From contig NZ_LMRG01000014.1 in assembly GCF_001425605.1 (NCBI RefSeq), positions 960 through 34,358 of the forward strand: 33,399 bases of DNA. Direction: 5' to 3'. Source of the stretch: Rhizobium sp. Leaf453 (GTDB lineage: Bacteria > Pseudomonadota > Alphaproteobacteria > Rhizobiales > Rhizobiaceae). Position numbers and translations under genes: made by a program. Positions 1 through 7,155 of this stretch are shown in pieces; the first letter of the stretch is position 1, and each line of letters opens with the position of its first letter. Under the pieces are notes generated by a model. The model had not been told where the DNA came from and made no database searches. It saw only the letters and a list, made by a program, of their open reading frames with translations.

Positions 1-110
1 GCGACTGCTGGCGTATCGCCGTCCGGGTTTGCCGCCGGCTTGGTTTCCTGTGCGAAGACCGAGGTTGCGGAAAAAGCGACGGCCGCCGCTGCGATAAGAA
101 GTTTCTGCAT
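1..110 (-). CDS. Secreted protein, N-terminal part only
   Basis: The gene runs off the left edge, so only about 36 residues are visible. It starts MQKLLIAAAAVAFSATSVFA and continues QETKPAANPDGD, a clear Sec signal peptide with an AxA-type site before QET. An AAGGAGAAC ribosome site precedes the ATG at 110. Nothing identifies the mature protein, so no function is given. Upstream lie an EcfG-like promoter (153-177) and a palindrome (227-238), which suggests a stress-induced envelope or periplasmic protein. Confidence 0.75.
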   Translation of the reverse strand, partial: MQKLLIAAAAVAFSATSVFAQETKPAANPDGDTPAV

Positions 111-152
111 GGTGTTCTCCTTGCGGGATCGTTGAATGATCCTCGACGACAG

Positions 153-177
153 AACACTCAAAGAATCAAATGGTTCC
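153..177 (-). promoter_or_regulatory. EcfG-like (general stress) promoter of the left-edge gene
   Basis: Read on the minus strand: GGAAC (173-177), a 16-base spacer, then TGTT (153-156). The alphaproteobacterial EcfG consensus is GGAAC-N16/17-CGTT, so only the first -10 base differs. The predicted start of transcription would lie about 35 bases before the ATG at 110. Confidence 0.45.
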
Positions 178-226
178 GAGGACCGGGGCCGCCAATCACG
201 CCCTAGACCTTTGCCGGATCCGTCCC

Positions 227-238
227 AGACTAAAGTCT
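227..238. promoter_or_regulatory. AGACT-AA-AGTCT palindrome, possible response-regulator site
   Basis: AGACTAAAGTCT has perfect 5-base arms and lies 49 bases upstream of the EcfG-like -35 element of the left-edge gene. Similar palindromes occur at 3985-3996 (GGACTTAAGTCC) and 5865-5876 (AGACTGAAGTCG). That at 5865 shares 15 of 18 bases with this one when the following ATGCC is included. NarL-type regulators bind inverted half-sites as dimers, and such a regulator is encoded at 3324-3974; the link is inference. Confidence 0.35.
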
Positions 239-320
239 CATGCCGTGCGACTGCTGGACCAACGCCAGATGGAAATTTGTCCGTCGCAGCGTGGTGCTCA
301 AACCTTTACATTTGGAGCAA

Positions 321-360
321 AAATGCAAAAAGCACGGCGAGGAAGACCCGGCCGTGCTTG
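321..360 (-). terminator. Rho-independent terminator of the BA14K gene
   Basis: On the minus strand, AAGCACGGC (351-359) and GCCGTGCTT (330-338) form a perfect 9-bp stem around a 12-base loop, followed by a TTTTTGCATTTTT tract. It lies about 20 bases after the stop of the gene at 380-829. Confidence 0.75.
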
Positions 361-379
361 TTTGAGCAATTTCCGTTTT

Positions 380-829
380 TCAGTATGGGGAATTACACTG
401 GCGCCTTGGTCCATAGTTCGGCTGATAGGTGTTGTCATAGGCGCGATAGCTGCGATACCTGTTCATACACCATTCGACATGGCTGCCAGCGTACCGAACT
501 GGTCGGTCAGCCACGACTCCACCGATAATTGCCCCGGTGGCAAACGCGGCGAGAGGAAACCACATTCCATTGTACTGACGATAGCCGCGGCGGCGCTCGT
601 GATAACCGCGGTGGCCATTATAGTAGGCTGCGTCGCCACGACGGTGGAAGCCGTGGCGGCGGATATCATCGTGGTGACGCCGACGGTGCTGCACGGTCTC
701 GACATCTTGGGCAGGCAAACTAATATGCGGCTGTTGAGGGGCGACGAGAGCGTGTACCGGACCGAACGACGTTGCGAACATGATGGCGGAAAGCGCCAGC
801 GGTGCTACTCTTAAAGCTGAGAGGTTCAT
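380..829 (-). CDS. BA14K-motif envelope protein
   Basis: The 149-residue protein starts at the ATG at 829, preceded by AGGAGATAAAG; an upstream in-frame ATG has no ribosome site. A signal peptide (residues 1 to about 27, ending near PVHA) is followed by a His/Arg/Tyr-rich low-complexity stretch (RRRHHDD, HERRRGYRQY), a short hydrophobic Gly/Ala segment (AAFATGAIIGGVVA) and a C-terminal BA14K motif with its WCxxRYRSYxxxDNTYQP core, Arg-Arg-Gln-Cys and Ser-Pro-Tyr end. BA14K proteins were described in Brucella as immunoreactive, lectin-like small proteins; the role in free-living rhizobia is not established. It is monocistronic, with its own terminator, and divergent from a second BA14K gene at 1148. 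Confidence 0.85.
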   Translation of the reverse strand: MNLSALRVAPLALSAIMFATSFGPVHALVAPQQPHISLPAQDVETVQHRRRHHDDIRRHGFHRRGDAAYYNGHRGYHERRRGYRQYNGMWFPLAAFATGAIIGGVVADRPVRYAGSHVEWCMNRYRSYRAYDNTYQPNYGPRRQCNSPY

Positions 830-989
830 CTTTATCTCCTGATTGAGCGGTGAGGCCATCTCACGCTTCGTCTACTGAATGATCCCCTCGCTATGTGGTT
901 CCCCGCTGACAGCCTTCTGCGACCTTTGCTTTGACACGTGGGACTTTCGTCTTGCTTTCTCGCAGCAATAGACCAAGAGGCGCGGTATC

Positions 990-1027
990 GACGCTCCAAA
1001 ATGGAACCCTGTTCCAGCGGTTGCGTT
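990..1027. promoter_or_regulatory. Head-to-head EcfG-like promoters between the BA14K genes
   Basis: The gap 830-1147 (318 bases) holds no gene that I can support. In it GGAACcctGTTCC (1003-1015) provides two -35 elements pointing apart. On the plus strand GGAAC (1003-1007), 16 bases, then CGTT (1024-1027) matches the EcfG consensus and would serve the gene at 1148. On the minus strand GGAAC (1011-1015), 17 bases, then CGTC (990-993) is a weaker match and would serve the gene at 829. The two could not be occupied at once because the -35 elements almost touch. Confidence 0.5.
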
Positions 1028-1147
1028 CGGTGGCTCAATGATAACGCTATCGGGATGCGGCAGGTCGTTTCGAGTTCATTCTGAACCCTTCCCAAAATGA
1101 CCGGTCTCGCTTGCCTCTCAGGAGCGGTCGGAACGCAGGAGCCATCG

Positions 1148-1792
1148 ATGACCTGTCCTATCCTGCCCGTTCTGGGCATTACACTCTCTCTCACCGCGAT
1201 AGCGGGGAGTGTCATGGCGATCCCCAATTACCTTCCCGAGCGTGAAGTCAAAAAGCTGGGCAACATAGACATCACATCGCTCTGGACTTCCCGTCCGGTG
1301 TCGGTCGATCCCGGCAAGCAGAATTTTGAGCGCCTTCCCGCTCTGGTCGTCGAGCTGCCTAAATCAGCAGAGATGAACCCCGGCGTTGACAACATCGTCA
1401 TAAGTGCGATCCAACCTTCGAGGCAGGTTGCCCGACATGACCTCTCCATCGATGGCGAAAAGGCGGGCGGCGGCCAGATCTTAAATTATCAGGTAGATAC
1501 GGAAATGGCGGCATGGTGCGCCGATCGTTATAGGTCCTATCGCGTTTCGGACAACACATATCAACCGTACAGCGGTGCGCGTCGACAATGCGAACCGCCG
1601 TTCACGGCGTCGGTCAATGGCTCGGAGACCGCCGACGTCGTCCAGGAAGCATCCAACATCGGTGCGATCGGCTATTCCGGTGATAGCCATGTCCAGTGGT
1701 GCTTCGCGCGCTACCGCTCCTACGACCCCGGCAACAACACCTACCGGGCGTTTAGCGGCGAAATCCGCTCCTGCGTGTCTCCTTATATTTGA
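1148..1792 (+). CDS. Secreted protein with two BA14K modules
   Basis: The 214-residue protein starts at the ATG at 1148, six bases after AGGAG; an earlier in-frame start at 1097 lacks a ribosome site. A signal peptide (residues 1-24, ending near SVMA) leads into about 90 residues I do not recognise. Two BA14K modules follow: [21 protein letters not shown] at about 127 and [21 protein letters not shown] at about 180, each closing with an Arg-x-Cys and Pro-Phe/Tyr end. Most family members carry one module. The repeated aromatic and cysteine pattern suggests a disulphide-stabilised surface or periplasmic domain. An EcfG-like promoter lies about 120 bases upstream, so stress induction is likely. 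Confidence 0.8.
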   Translation: MTCPILPVLGITLSLTAIAGSVMAIPNYLPEREVKKLGNIDITSLWTSRPVSVDPGKQNFERLPALVVELPKSAEMNPGVDNIVISAIQPSRQVARHDLSIDGEKAGGGQILNYQVDTEMAAWCADRYRSYRVSDNTYQPYSGARRQCEPPFTASVNGSETADVVQEASNIGAIGYSGDSHVQWCFARYRSYDPGNNTYRAFSGEIRSCVSPYI

Positions 1793-1890
1793 CGGTGAGG
1801 CGATGTATGAATTCGTCGGCTTTCCCGCTCCCGCTCGTTGACGAACCGCCTCCCCGCCATAGTTTGTGACAAACAGTTCGCAGGCTGACA

Positions 1891-3327
1891 ATGCTGCGTT
1901 GGGAGTATCTGACAGGGATGCACGCTTTCTCCAAAGGCGATTACTGGAAAGCACCTTCGCTGGCCCAGCAGTTTCTTCTCGTGGGAGGCTTGGTGTCGCT
2001 CGTCGCGACCATGATCGTCGGAGCGTTCGTCAGCAGGCTCATTGAAGATACGGTCACCAGGAATTCCGGGGCTGCGACTGCTCTCTACGTCGATAGCGTC
2101 ATCGCACCTCTGCTGCCGGACATGCAGGCCAGCACCAACCTGAGCGACTCCGTGAAACAGGCGCTTGACGAGACTCTGGGCCAGGGAGCGCTTGGAAAAC
2201 GGCTAATGTCGTTCAAACTCTGGCGACCCGACGGCGTAATTCTGTATTCCAACGACAAAGAGCAGATCGGCCAGAAGTTGCCACTCAGCGACGGCCTGCA
2301 GGCAGCGCTCACCGGAAAGATGGTTGCTGAGTATGACAACGTCGACGATGTCGGGAGCGAGAGCGAACGCGAAAGCGGCATGCCGCTCCTCGAGGTCTAC
2401 AATCCGGTGCTTCAGCCTTGGTCTGGCGATGTCGTGGCGGTTCTTGAGTTCTATGAGGTTGCGACTGATTTCCAGCGCAGCCTGACCCATGCCCGGCTGC
2501 AGAGCTGGATTGCTGTGGTGGCGTTCACCATGACATTCTTCGCCATTTTGTCTGCCCTCGTGTTCAAAGGGAGCAGGATGATCGACAGCCAGCGTGAGGC
2601 GTTGAAGACGCGGATCCAAGACCTCTCAGACCTTCTCACGCAGAACGGCGAACTCAGCGCGAAGCTCCAGCGTGCGAGCCAACGCACGACGGCGTTGAAC
2701 GAGCGATATCTGCGGCGGTTGGGCGCCGAACTGCACGATGGACCGGCCCAGCTTGTGGCTCTTGCGGCACTAAAGGTCGACAGCGATGCCATCAGCAATC
2801 CCCGCACGCCGCGGAAGGTAAGGGACGGCGAGATCTCATCGATCAAATCCAGTCTGGATGATGCGATGCAGGAAATCCGGACCATTTGCAGTGGCCTTGT
2901 CCTGCCGCAGATCGAAGGAGCCGATCTCAGGGAGATCATAGAACGGGCAATCAAAGCGCATACGCAGCGCACGGGCACAGCGGTGAGGTTGTCGATGTCT
3001 CCCATTTCACCGCTGCTCTCGACCGTCTCGTTGTCCGTAAAAATCTGCGTCTACCGTTTCCTGCAGGAGGCGCTCAACAACGGGTTCCGGCACGGCGGCG
3101 GAGCTGGACAATATGTCGTGCAGACCTTTGACGGTCAGAACGTGTCCATAACTGTCGGTGACATCGGTCCGGGCTTCGAGCCGGCGGACATCAAACCGTC
3201 GAGTCTTGGACTGTCGGGCCTGCGCGAGCGGGTCGAGAGCCTCGGCGGATATTTCGACTTGAAAACATCGACCCAGGGGACTGTGCTGCGCATGTCCCTG
3301 AACCTGCATGAGATGGAGCCAGCATGA
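1891..3327 (+). CDS. NarL/DegS-type sensor histidine kinase
   Basis: A 478-residue membrane kinase. A first membrane segment lies at about 27-49, a periplasmic sensor region of about 155 residues with no recognised fold at about 50-204, and a second membrane segment at about 205-226. A predicted helical linker (230-270) precedes the HisKA_3 box GAELHDGPAQL with phospho-acceptor His282. The ATPase domain shows an N-box (QEALNNGFRH, 392-401), GDIGPGF (423-429) and GLSGLRERV (440-448). It autophosphorylates on His and passes phosphate to its partner regulator. The stop codon overlaps the start of the response regulator (ATGA), so the two are translationally coupled. The start is uncertain: ATG 1891 and ATG 1918 both have weak ribosome sites. 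The signal sensed is unknown. Confidence 0.88.
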   Translation: MLRWEYLTGMHAFSKGDYWKAPSLAQQFLLVGGLVSLVATMIVGAFVSRLIEDTVTRNSGAATALYVDSVIAPLLPDMQASTNLSDSVKQALDETLGQGALGKRLMSFKLWRPDGVILYSNDKEQIGQKLPLSDGLQAALTGKMVAEYDNVDDVGSESERESGMPLLEVYNPVLQPWSGDVVAVLEFYEVATDFQRSLTHARLQSWIAVVAFTMTFFAILSALVFKGSRMIDSQREALKTRIQDLSDLLTQNGELSAKLQRASQRTTALNERYLRRLGAELHDGPAQLVALAALKVDSDAISNPRTPRKVRDGEISSIKSSLDDAMQEIRTICSGLVLPQIEGADLREIIERAIKAHTQRTGTAVRLSMSPISPLLSTVSLSVKICVYRFLQEALNNGFRHGGGAGQYVVQTFDGQNVSITVGDIGPGFEPADIKPSSLGLSGLRERVESLGGYFDLKTSTQGTVLRMSLNLHEMEPA

Positions 3328-3974
3328 GCAAAGAGATAACGATAGGCGTCGTCGACGATCATCCGCTGTTTCGCGAAGGCGTCATGCGTATCCTAGCGGA
3401 AATCCCAGGCTTCCGGATCGTTGGCGAAGGATCTACCTCCGATGAGGCTCTTTCGTTGAGCACCACCCTCAAGCCGAGTATCCTGCTCATGGATATTTCG
3501 ATGCCGGGCGGCGGGTTGAATGCAATCGAGCCCATCCTGCAGGCTAACCCTGCGCAGAAGATCATCATGCTGACGGTATCGGAAACGGGCGATGACGTGA
3601 TGAGTGCGTTGTCAAAAGGTGCGAAAGCCTACGTACTGAAAGGCGTCGGGTCACGGATCCTGGCTGACATCGTGAGATCGGTGGACGCGGGTGACACGTA
3701 TGTCTCGCCGTCGTTGTCGGCACGGCTGCTGTCCGACATGTCATCATCCGAAGCCTTGGCAAAGCGGCGAAACCCGATCGACAATCTAACAAATCGCGAG
3801 CAGGAAGTCCTCAACCTTGTGGCCGAGGGCTTGAGCAACAAGCGGATAGCCCTGCGGCTCGGCGTGCATGAGAAGACGATCAAGCAGCACATGACCCACA
3901 TCTTCGCAAAGCTGGGGATCAGCAATCGAACGGAAGCGGCCATGACTTTAAGGGACGCAACGACCCGCACTTGA
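3324..3974 (+). CDS. NarL/FixJ-family response regulator
   Basis: A 216-residue two-domain regulator. The receiver domain (about 5-120) has the acidic pair Asp11-Asp12, phospho-acceptor Asp57 in ILLMDISMPGG, Thr84 and Lys106. The LuxR-type helix-turn-helix covers about 148-212 (LTNREQEVLNLVAEGLSNK, then VHEKTIKQHMTHIF). It overlaps the kinase gene by four bases. Phosphorylated NarL-type proteins dimerise and bind inverted repeats; a perfect 16-base palindrome begins nine bases after this gene, and similar sequences at 227 and 5865 are candidate further targets. These lie upstream of small envelope or hypothetical genes, which suggests a local envelope-stress regulon (inference). Confidence 0.92.
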   Translation: MSKEITIGVVDDHPLFREGVMRILAEIPGFRIVGEGSTSDEALSLSTTLKPSILLMDISMPGGGLNAIEPILQANPAQKIIMLTVSETGDDVMSALSKGAKAYVLKGVGSRILADIVRSVDAGDTYVSPSLSARLLSDMSSSEALAKRRNPIDNLTNREQEVLNLVAEGLSNKRIALRLGVHEKTIKQHMTHIFAKLGISNRTEAAMTLRDATTRT

Positions 3975-3982
3975 GAGATTTC

Positions 3983-3998
3983 CAGGACTTAAGTCCTG
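3983..3998. promoter_or_regulatory. 16-bp perfect palindrome, possible response-regulator operator
   Basis: CAGGACTTAAGTCCTG is a perfect palindrome between the response-regulator gene and the DUF1236 gene. It lies 26-28 bases upstream of the EcfG-like -35 element at 4025. It has no T-tract, so an operator is more likely than a terminator, though it could do both. Confidence 0.45.
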
Positions 3999-4024
3999 CA
4001 TGATCACGGCATAGGTCGTGGCCG

Positions 4025-4049
4025 GGAACAGGTTTAGTTTCATGACGTT
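4025..4049 (+). promoter_or_regulatory. EcfG-like promoter of the DUF1236 gene
   Basis: GGAAC (4025-4029), a 16-base spacer and CGTT (4046-4049) match the general-stress consensus exactly. The expected transcription start is near 4056, about 25 bases before the ATG at 4081. Confidence 0.6.
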
Positions 4050-4080
4050 CAGCTCCTGTGAAAAAACATTGGAGACTGCC

Positions 4081-4482
4081 ATGAACACGAAACTCATTCT
4101 CGCATCAGCCTTTGTAACGGTTGCCCTGGGCGGTTCTGCCTGTGCTGATGACGCCAATAGCGCGGTCACAGGAGCCGCTGGTGGCGCGGTCACAGGTGCG
4201 ATCGTCGGCGGCCCGGTCGGTGCTGCCGTCGGTGGTGCTGTCGGCCTCATCGCAGGTGCTGCCATCGACCCGCCGCCGGAACGCGTCGTCACCTATGTCC
4301 AGCAACAGCCCGTGCAGAACTCCATTGTCGTCAAACAGCCGATCGTGGTGGGAAAACCCGTGCCGCAGGAGGTCGTACTGACGCCCATCGCGGAGGATCC
4401 GCGCTACTCGTATACCGTCGTTAACGAACAGCGCGTCATCGTCGACCCGCAGACACGCACGGTCGTGCAGGTCATCCAGTAA
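4081..4482 (+). CDS. DUF1236-like exported protein with glycine-zipper segment
   Basis: A 133-residue protein. The ATG at 4081 is chosen because GGAG precedes it and it begins a signal peptide (MNTKLILASAFVTVALGGSA, cut near CADD). Residues about 30-62 form a Gly/Ala-rich repeat (AAGGAVTGAIVGGPVGAAVGG) typical of glycine-zipper membrane-associated segments. The C-terminal part (from about 65) has the DUF1236-type end with short Val/Pro/Gln strands, YTVVNEQRVIVDPQTRTVVQ. DUF1236 proteins are exported, of unknown function and common in Rhizobiales. An EcfG-like promoter and a palindrome lie immediately upstream, so it is probably stress-induced and perhaps controlled by the adjacent two-component system. 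Confidence 0.78.
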   Translation: MNTKLILASAFVTVALGGSACADDANSAVTGAAGGAVTGAIVGGPVGAAVGGAVGLIAGAAIDPPPERVVTYVQQQPVQNSIVVKQPIVVGKPVPQEVVLTPIAEDPRYSYTVVNEQRVIVDPQTRTVVQVIQ

Positions 4483-4678
4483 GACAACAGCTTCCGCGTT
4501 TTTGGACGCGGCAGACAACGGGGAAGATGACAACTGAACCGCCTGATCTGCCTCGTTAGCGTGATTGTCATCATCGGCACGTAAGGCTCGCATGAGCTGC
4601 CCCAGGAGGGGCGACGCGGAAGCGCCGCCCCGATCATCCCGAGACCGAACAATACCAACATACACACGAGATACGACA

Positions 4679-4858
4679 ATGTCCTACGACAATACCGTTA
4701 AGCCATCCTCCTCTCTCGGGGGTATGATCTTCTTTCTGCTGCTCGTCATGATCGGAATTTCGGCCACCATTGTTTCGACAGGCATGATTAACACCTCGGA
4801 GCGACAGGCGAAGGTCTTTATTCCCGTCGCCGGCGATACGCTCGCTGCGAAGAAATAG
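4679..4858 (+). CDS. Small single-pass membrane protein
   Basis: A 59-residue protein starting MSYDNTVKPSSSLGG. One hydrophobic segment lies at about residues 16-36 (IFFLLLVMIGISATIVSTGMI), followed by a short polar tail ending AKK. The ATG at 4679 has only a weak ribosome site (GAGAT); the open frame continues upstream to 4565, but that part is Arg/Pro-rich and unlike a protein. It may be cotranscribed with the DUF1236 gene. No function is known to me. Confidence 0.55.
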   Translation: MSYDNTVKPSSSLGGMIFFLLLVMIGISATIVSTGMINTSERQAKVFIPVAGDTLAAKK

Positions 4859-4952
4859 TTGCGGTTTGTCCCGTCGCCCGCAACGCGCTGTGGTCAGCCG
4901 GTCTTAAGCATGCAACCGGTATCATGGCTCTAATTTTAAAGGACACGTGGCC

Positions 4953-5144
4953 ATGTGGCTTGAGCTGACGTCTGAGAGCGATGAGAAATTGTACGTGAAT
5001 GCCGACCAGTTCGTCGTTATCTATCCGGTCAATGAGAACAAGCTCACAAGAGTCCTGACGCCCGCCGGCCCAATAATGGTGAAGGAGCCGCTGGCGTTCA
5101 TCCAGTCCAAACTCGAACAGTTGGCGGCCCAAAAGTCGGTTTGA
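4953..5144 (+). CDS. FlbD-like small protein
   Basis: A 63-residue protein starting MWLELTSESDEKLYVNADQF and ending LEQLAAQKSV. The ATG at 4953 is preferred over GTG 4947 because AAAGGA lies nine bases before it. The layout (short beta strands, a VNADQ motif, Thr-x-Val-x-x-x-x-Gly, then VKE and a helix) resembles FlbD-like proteins, short beta-rich proteins first noted in flagellar loci. No flagellar gene is nearby, so a motility role is not claimed. It converges on the gene at 5155-5580 with only a 10-base gap. Confidence 0.6.
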   Translation: MWLELTSESDEKLYVNADQFVVIYPVNENKLTRVLTPAGPIMVKEPLAFIQSKLEQLAAQKSV

Positions 5145-5154
5145 CCCGCAGCGT

Positions 5155-5580
5155 TCAGCGGCGAAAAAGCCGCAGCCGGATCTCGTCTCCCAAGGTGGCA
5201 CGGCGGTTGACGATGGTGCGACCCTTGGAGTCTTTCATGATGTATCTGCCATTGCGAACGACTTCGCTCATTCCATCATCGTGGCGAACCGAAAGCGATG
5301 CGGAGCTACCCTTGCTGGTCACACCCTTGTCCTTCGCTCCCTGAGAGTTCGAGTTTCCTGGCGTCTCGCTCTTGCCGCCCTTGTTTCCGCCGCCGTTTCC
5401 GTTCCCTCCGCCGTTATTATTGCTACCTCCATTTCCGTTGTTGCCGTTTTTTGCCAGTGCGGTCTGAAGCATAAAGCCGTTTGGGTAGTCCGACACGCTC
5501 ACCGAACAAGGAGCGGCGGCGATGAGCGCACTGAGGACAATCGAAAGCTGAAGCTGGACGTTCTTTTGGCGCGTTGGCAC
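5155..5580 (-). CDS. Secreted Gly/Asn-rich hypothetical protein
   Basis: A 141-residue protein with GTG start at 5580 and GGGAG about ten bases upstream. An N-terminal hydrophobic segment (LSIVLSALIAAAPCSVSV) looks like a signal peptide. Residues about 45-70 are a low-complexity run of Asn and Gly (NGNNGNGGSNNNGGGNGNGG). The C-terminal half (about 95-141) is more ordered, with SEVVRNGRYIMKDSKGRTIV and an Arg-rich end. The ordered part reads like a small beta domain exposed after a flexible linker. I do not recognise a family. An inverted repeat ATGCAAaaTTGCAT (5595-5608) lies just upstream of the ribosome site and could be an operator. Confidence 0.6.
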   Translation of the reverse strand: MPTRQKNVQLQLSIVLSALIAAAPCSVSVSDYPNGFMLQTALAKNGNNGNGGSNNNGGGNGNGGGNKGGKSETPGNSNSQGAKDKGVTSKGSSASLSVRHDDGMSEVVRNGRYIMKDSKGRTIVNRRATLGDEIRLRLFRR

Positions 5581-5975
5581 GACTCACTCCCTGAATGCAA
5601 AATTGCATACTATCCGGCATCACCAGCGAAGCGGCCGAACGGCGGGTTGAGATGGCGCGGGCCGCATCTCAACTTATACTCTGGTTGCGCCCGTCTGGAT
5701 CGTCAATGCTAAGCCTTGGCTTTCGTGGAAAGTGGGACCTTTCGCCCGCCCCAAGTGATACTAAGGTCCTGTGACCGGGTCGTTGAAAGCGCCACACCGC
5801 AGAGAAATCCGGCCTTGAGCACGCGCCTGCCCGGCCAAGACGTCAAAAGTCTAGGTCTCATGGAAGACTGAAGTCGGATGCCTTGGTGAGAGCACATGCG
5901 CTATGATCGTTGACAGATTGAACGACCCGGCGCGGCGAGACGTCGCGCAGGCGCATCACAGTGGAGGTAATTGGT
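5581..5975. other. Intergenic region with GACT/AGTC-type sites
   Basis: No gene is supported in this 395-base divergent gap. It contains ATGCAAaaTTGCAT (5595-5608) near the leftward gene and AGACTGAAGTCG (5865-5876), which resembles the palindromes at 227 and 3985. A half-match, TACTAAGGTCCT, lies near 5758-5770. A lone TTGACA (5910-5915) could be a -35 element for the rightward gene, but I see no good -10. Confidence 0.4.
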
Positions 5976-6269
5976 ATGACGGACGGGTTCACGATCTACG
6001 CCTACACTTTGGGGAACGGAAGTTCGCTGTCCTATGTGTCGGACGAAACGCGCGCGTATCATGACGCTCGCAGTCATCGCCGCTTCTTGCGCGAAGATCC
6101 AAACCGACACGTTCCCGAGCGAACCGGAATTTACCGGGTTCAACTGCGCCGCTTGCCTGTAGACGCGATACTCGACATCCTGAATGATCACGGTAACGTG
6201 GTGGAAAGGTTCGTGGAGGCCATGGAGCCGATTGGGATCGTCGTCGATGTGGAGGAAACGGCCCCGTGA
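5976..6269 (+). CDS. Hypothetical cytoplasmic protein, first gene of a pair
   Basis: A 97-residue protein with ATG at 5976, eight bases after GGAGG. It begins MTDGFTIYAYTLGNGSSLSY and ends in a strongly acidic tail (VDVEETAP). There is no signal peptide or membrane segment. I do not recognise a family. The stop overlaps the GTG start of the next gene by four bases (GTGA), so both are translated together and probably act together. Confidence 0.6.
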   Translation: MTDGFTIYAYTLGNGSSLSYVSDETRAYHDARSHRRFLREDPNRHVPERTGIYRVQLRRLPVDAILDILNDHGNVVERFVEAMEPIGIVVDVEETAP

Positions 6270-6517
6270 CCCATTACGCCTGGACGATCAAAGCCGGCGG
6301 GCAGCACGACGTCCAGAAGGTCACGACGTTGCCGGAGCTCTATGACGTGCTGCAAATGTTGAAGCTGCCAGGGATAGCGCCGCCGGCGTGGTTGACCATG
6401 GATCCCTGGCGAGACGAATTGCCTTCCGATGGCTGTTACGTCTTCAATGAAGGCAGCTCGAATGAGTGGTCGGTGGTCTGGACGAAGGTAGCCTACGGTC
6501 CCGGCGATGAAGGCTAA
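6266..6517 (+). CDS. Hypothetical protein, second gene of a pair
   Basis: An 83-residue protein with GTG start overlapping the previous stop. It is rich in Trp (WTIKAGG, PPAWLTMDPW, EWSVVWTKV), with no signal peptide. The family is not recognised. Tight overlap with 5976-6269 suggests a two-gene unit of unknown role. Confidence 0.55.
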   Translation: MTHYAWTIKAGGQHDVQKVTTLPELYDVLQMLKLPGIAPPAWLTMDPWRDELPSDGCYVFNEGSSNEWSVVWTKVAYGPGDEG

Positions 6518-7155
6518 GTGTGTCCGCGGATTTTTACCGTGCCGGCATCGTTTCGTGCGGGCGACCGCCACCCTAAGGAACGCTAGTGCATTGGAATTTT
6601 CGAGCTGGCGTCGCGACTGCTATCACGGAGCTTCCGAACTTTAGGTGAAGTATTTTTGCGTCGGGAAACATTTATGAAGAGTGGGCATCCATTCACTGCA
6701 TAGCGTCCACGCTCAAGCGCTTCGCTCACATTTCATGCTGAGTTTGCAAGCAACCCTCGGAACGCGCGGTTTGGACTACAGCCAACTGGACGACTGCAGA
6801 TAAAGAGCAGGGCAAACATAATTACTGAATCTCTTCAGCGTTCGATACGCTTTTGGCTCTGCGACAGCATACGTTGAGCCTCACGCGTCCGTGCGCAGAC
6901 TAGGGCGTCCCAGAGCTTCTGGCCGACATGCCAACGTGTATGTTCTGAACCGTGGGTCATTGGATCGCTTTCTGGTTAATCTCTTAAAAATCTTATAGAG
7001 GAAAGGGGCGGCGAGTTGCAGCAGAGAGCTTGCATTGCAGCAATGCATTTCCGCATTGCTGGGCGCTCTCGGGGCGCGGCACCAGCGCAAGATGAGAGTT
7101 TCGTTTCAGAAGCACTTGCAATAGATTAGCTCGACCAAGAGAGTTCAGGACAACC
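6518..7155. other. Intergenic region with GCATTGC repeats before a LysR gene
   Basis: I support no gene in these 638 bases; a 69-codon minus-strand frame at 6881-7090 lacks a ribosome site and family features. About 100-125 bases before the LysR start are GCATTGC (7032-7038), its inverse GCAATGC (7040-7046) and GCATTGC again (7053-7059). This inverted pair plus direct copy is a plausible autoregulatory site. Confidence 0.35.

Noticed and set aside
4953..5144. Flagellar gene locus
   Set aside because: The FlbD-like similarity is short and no flagellar or motility gene is nearby.
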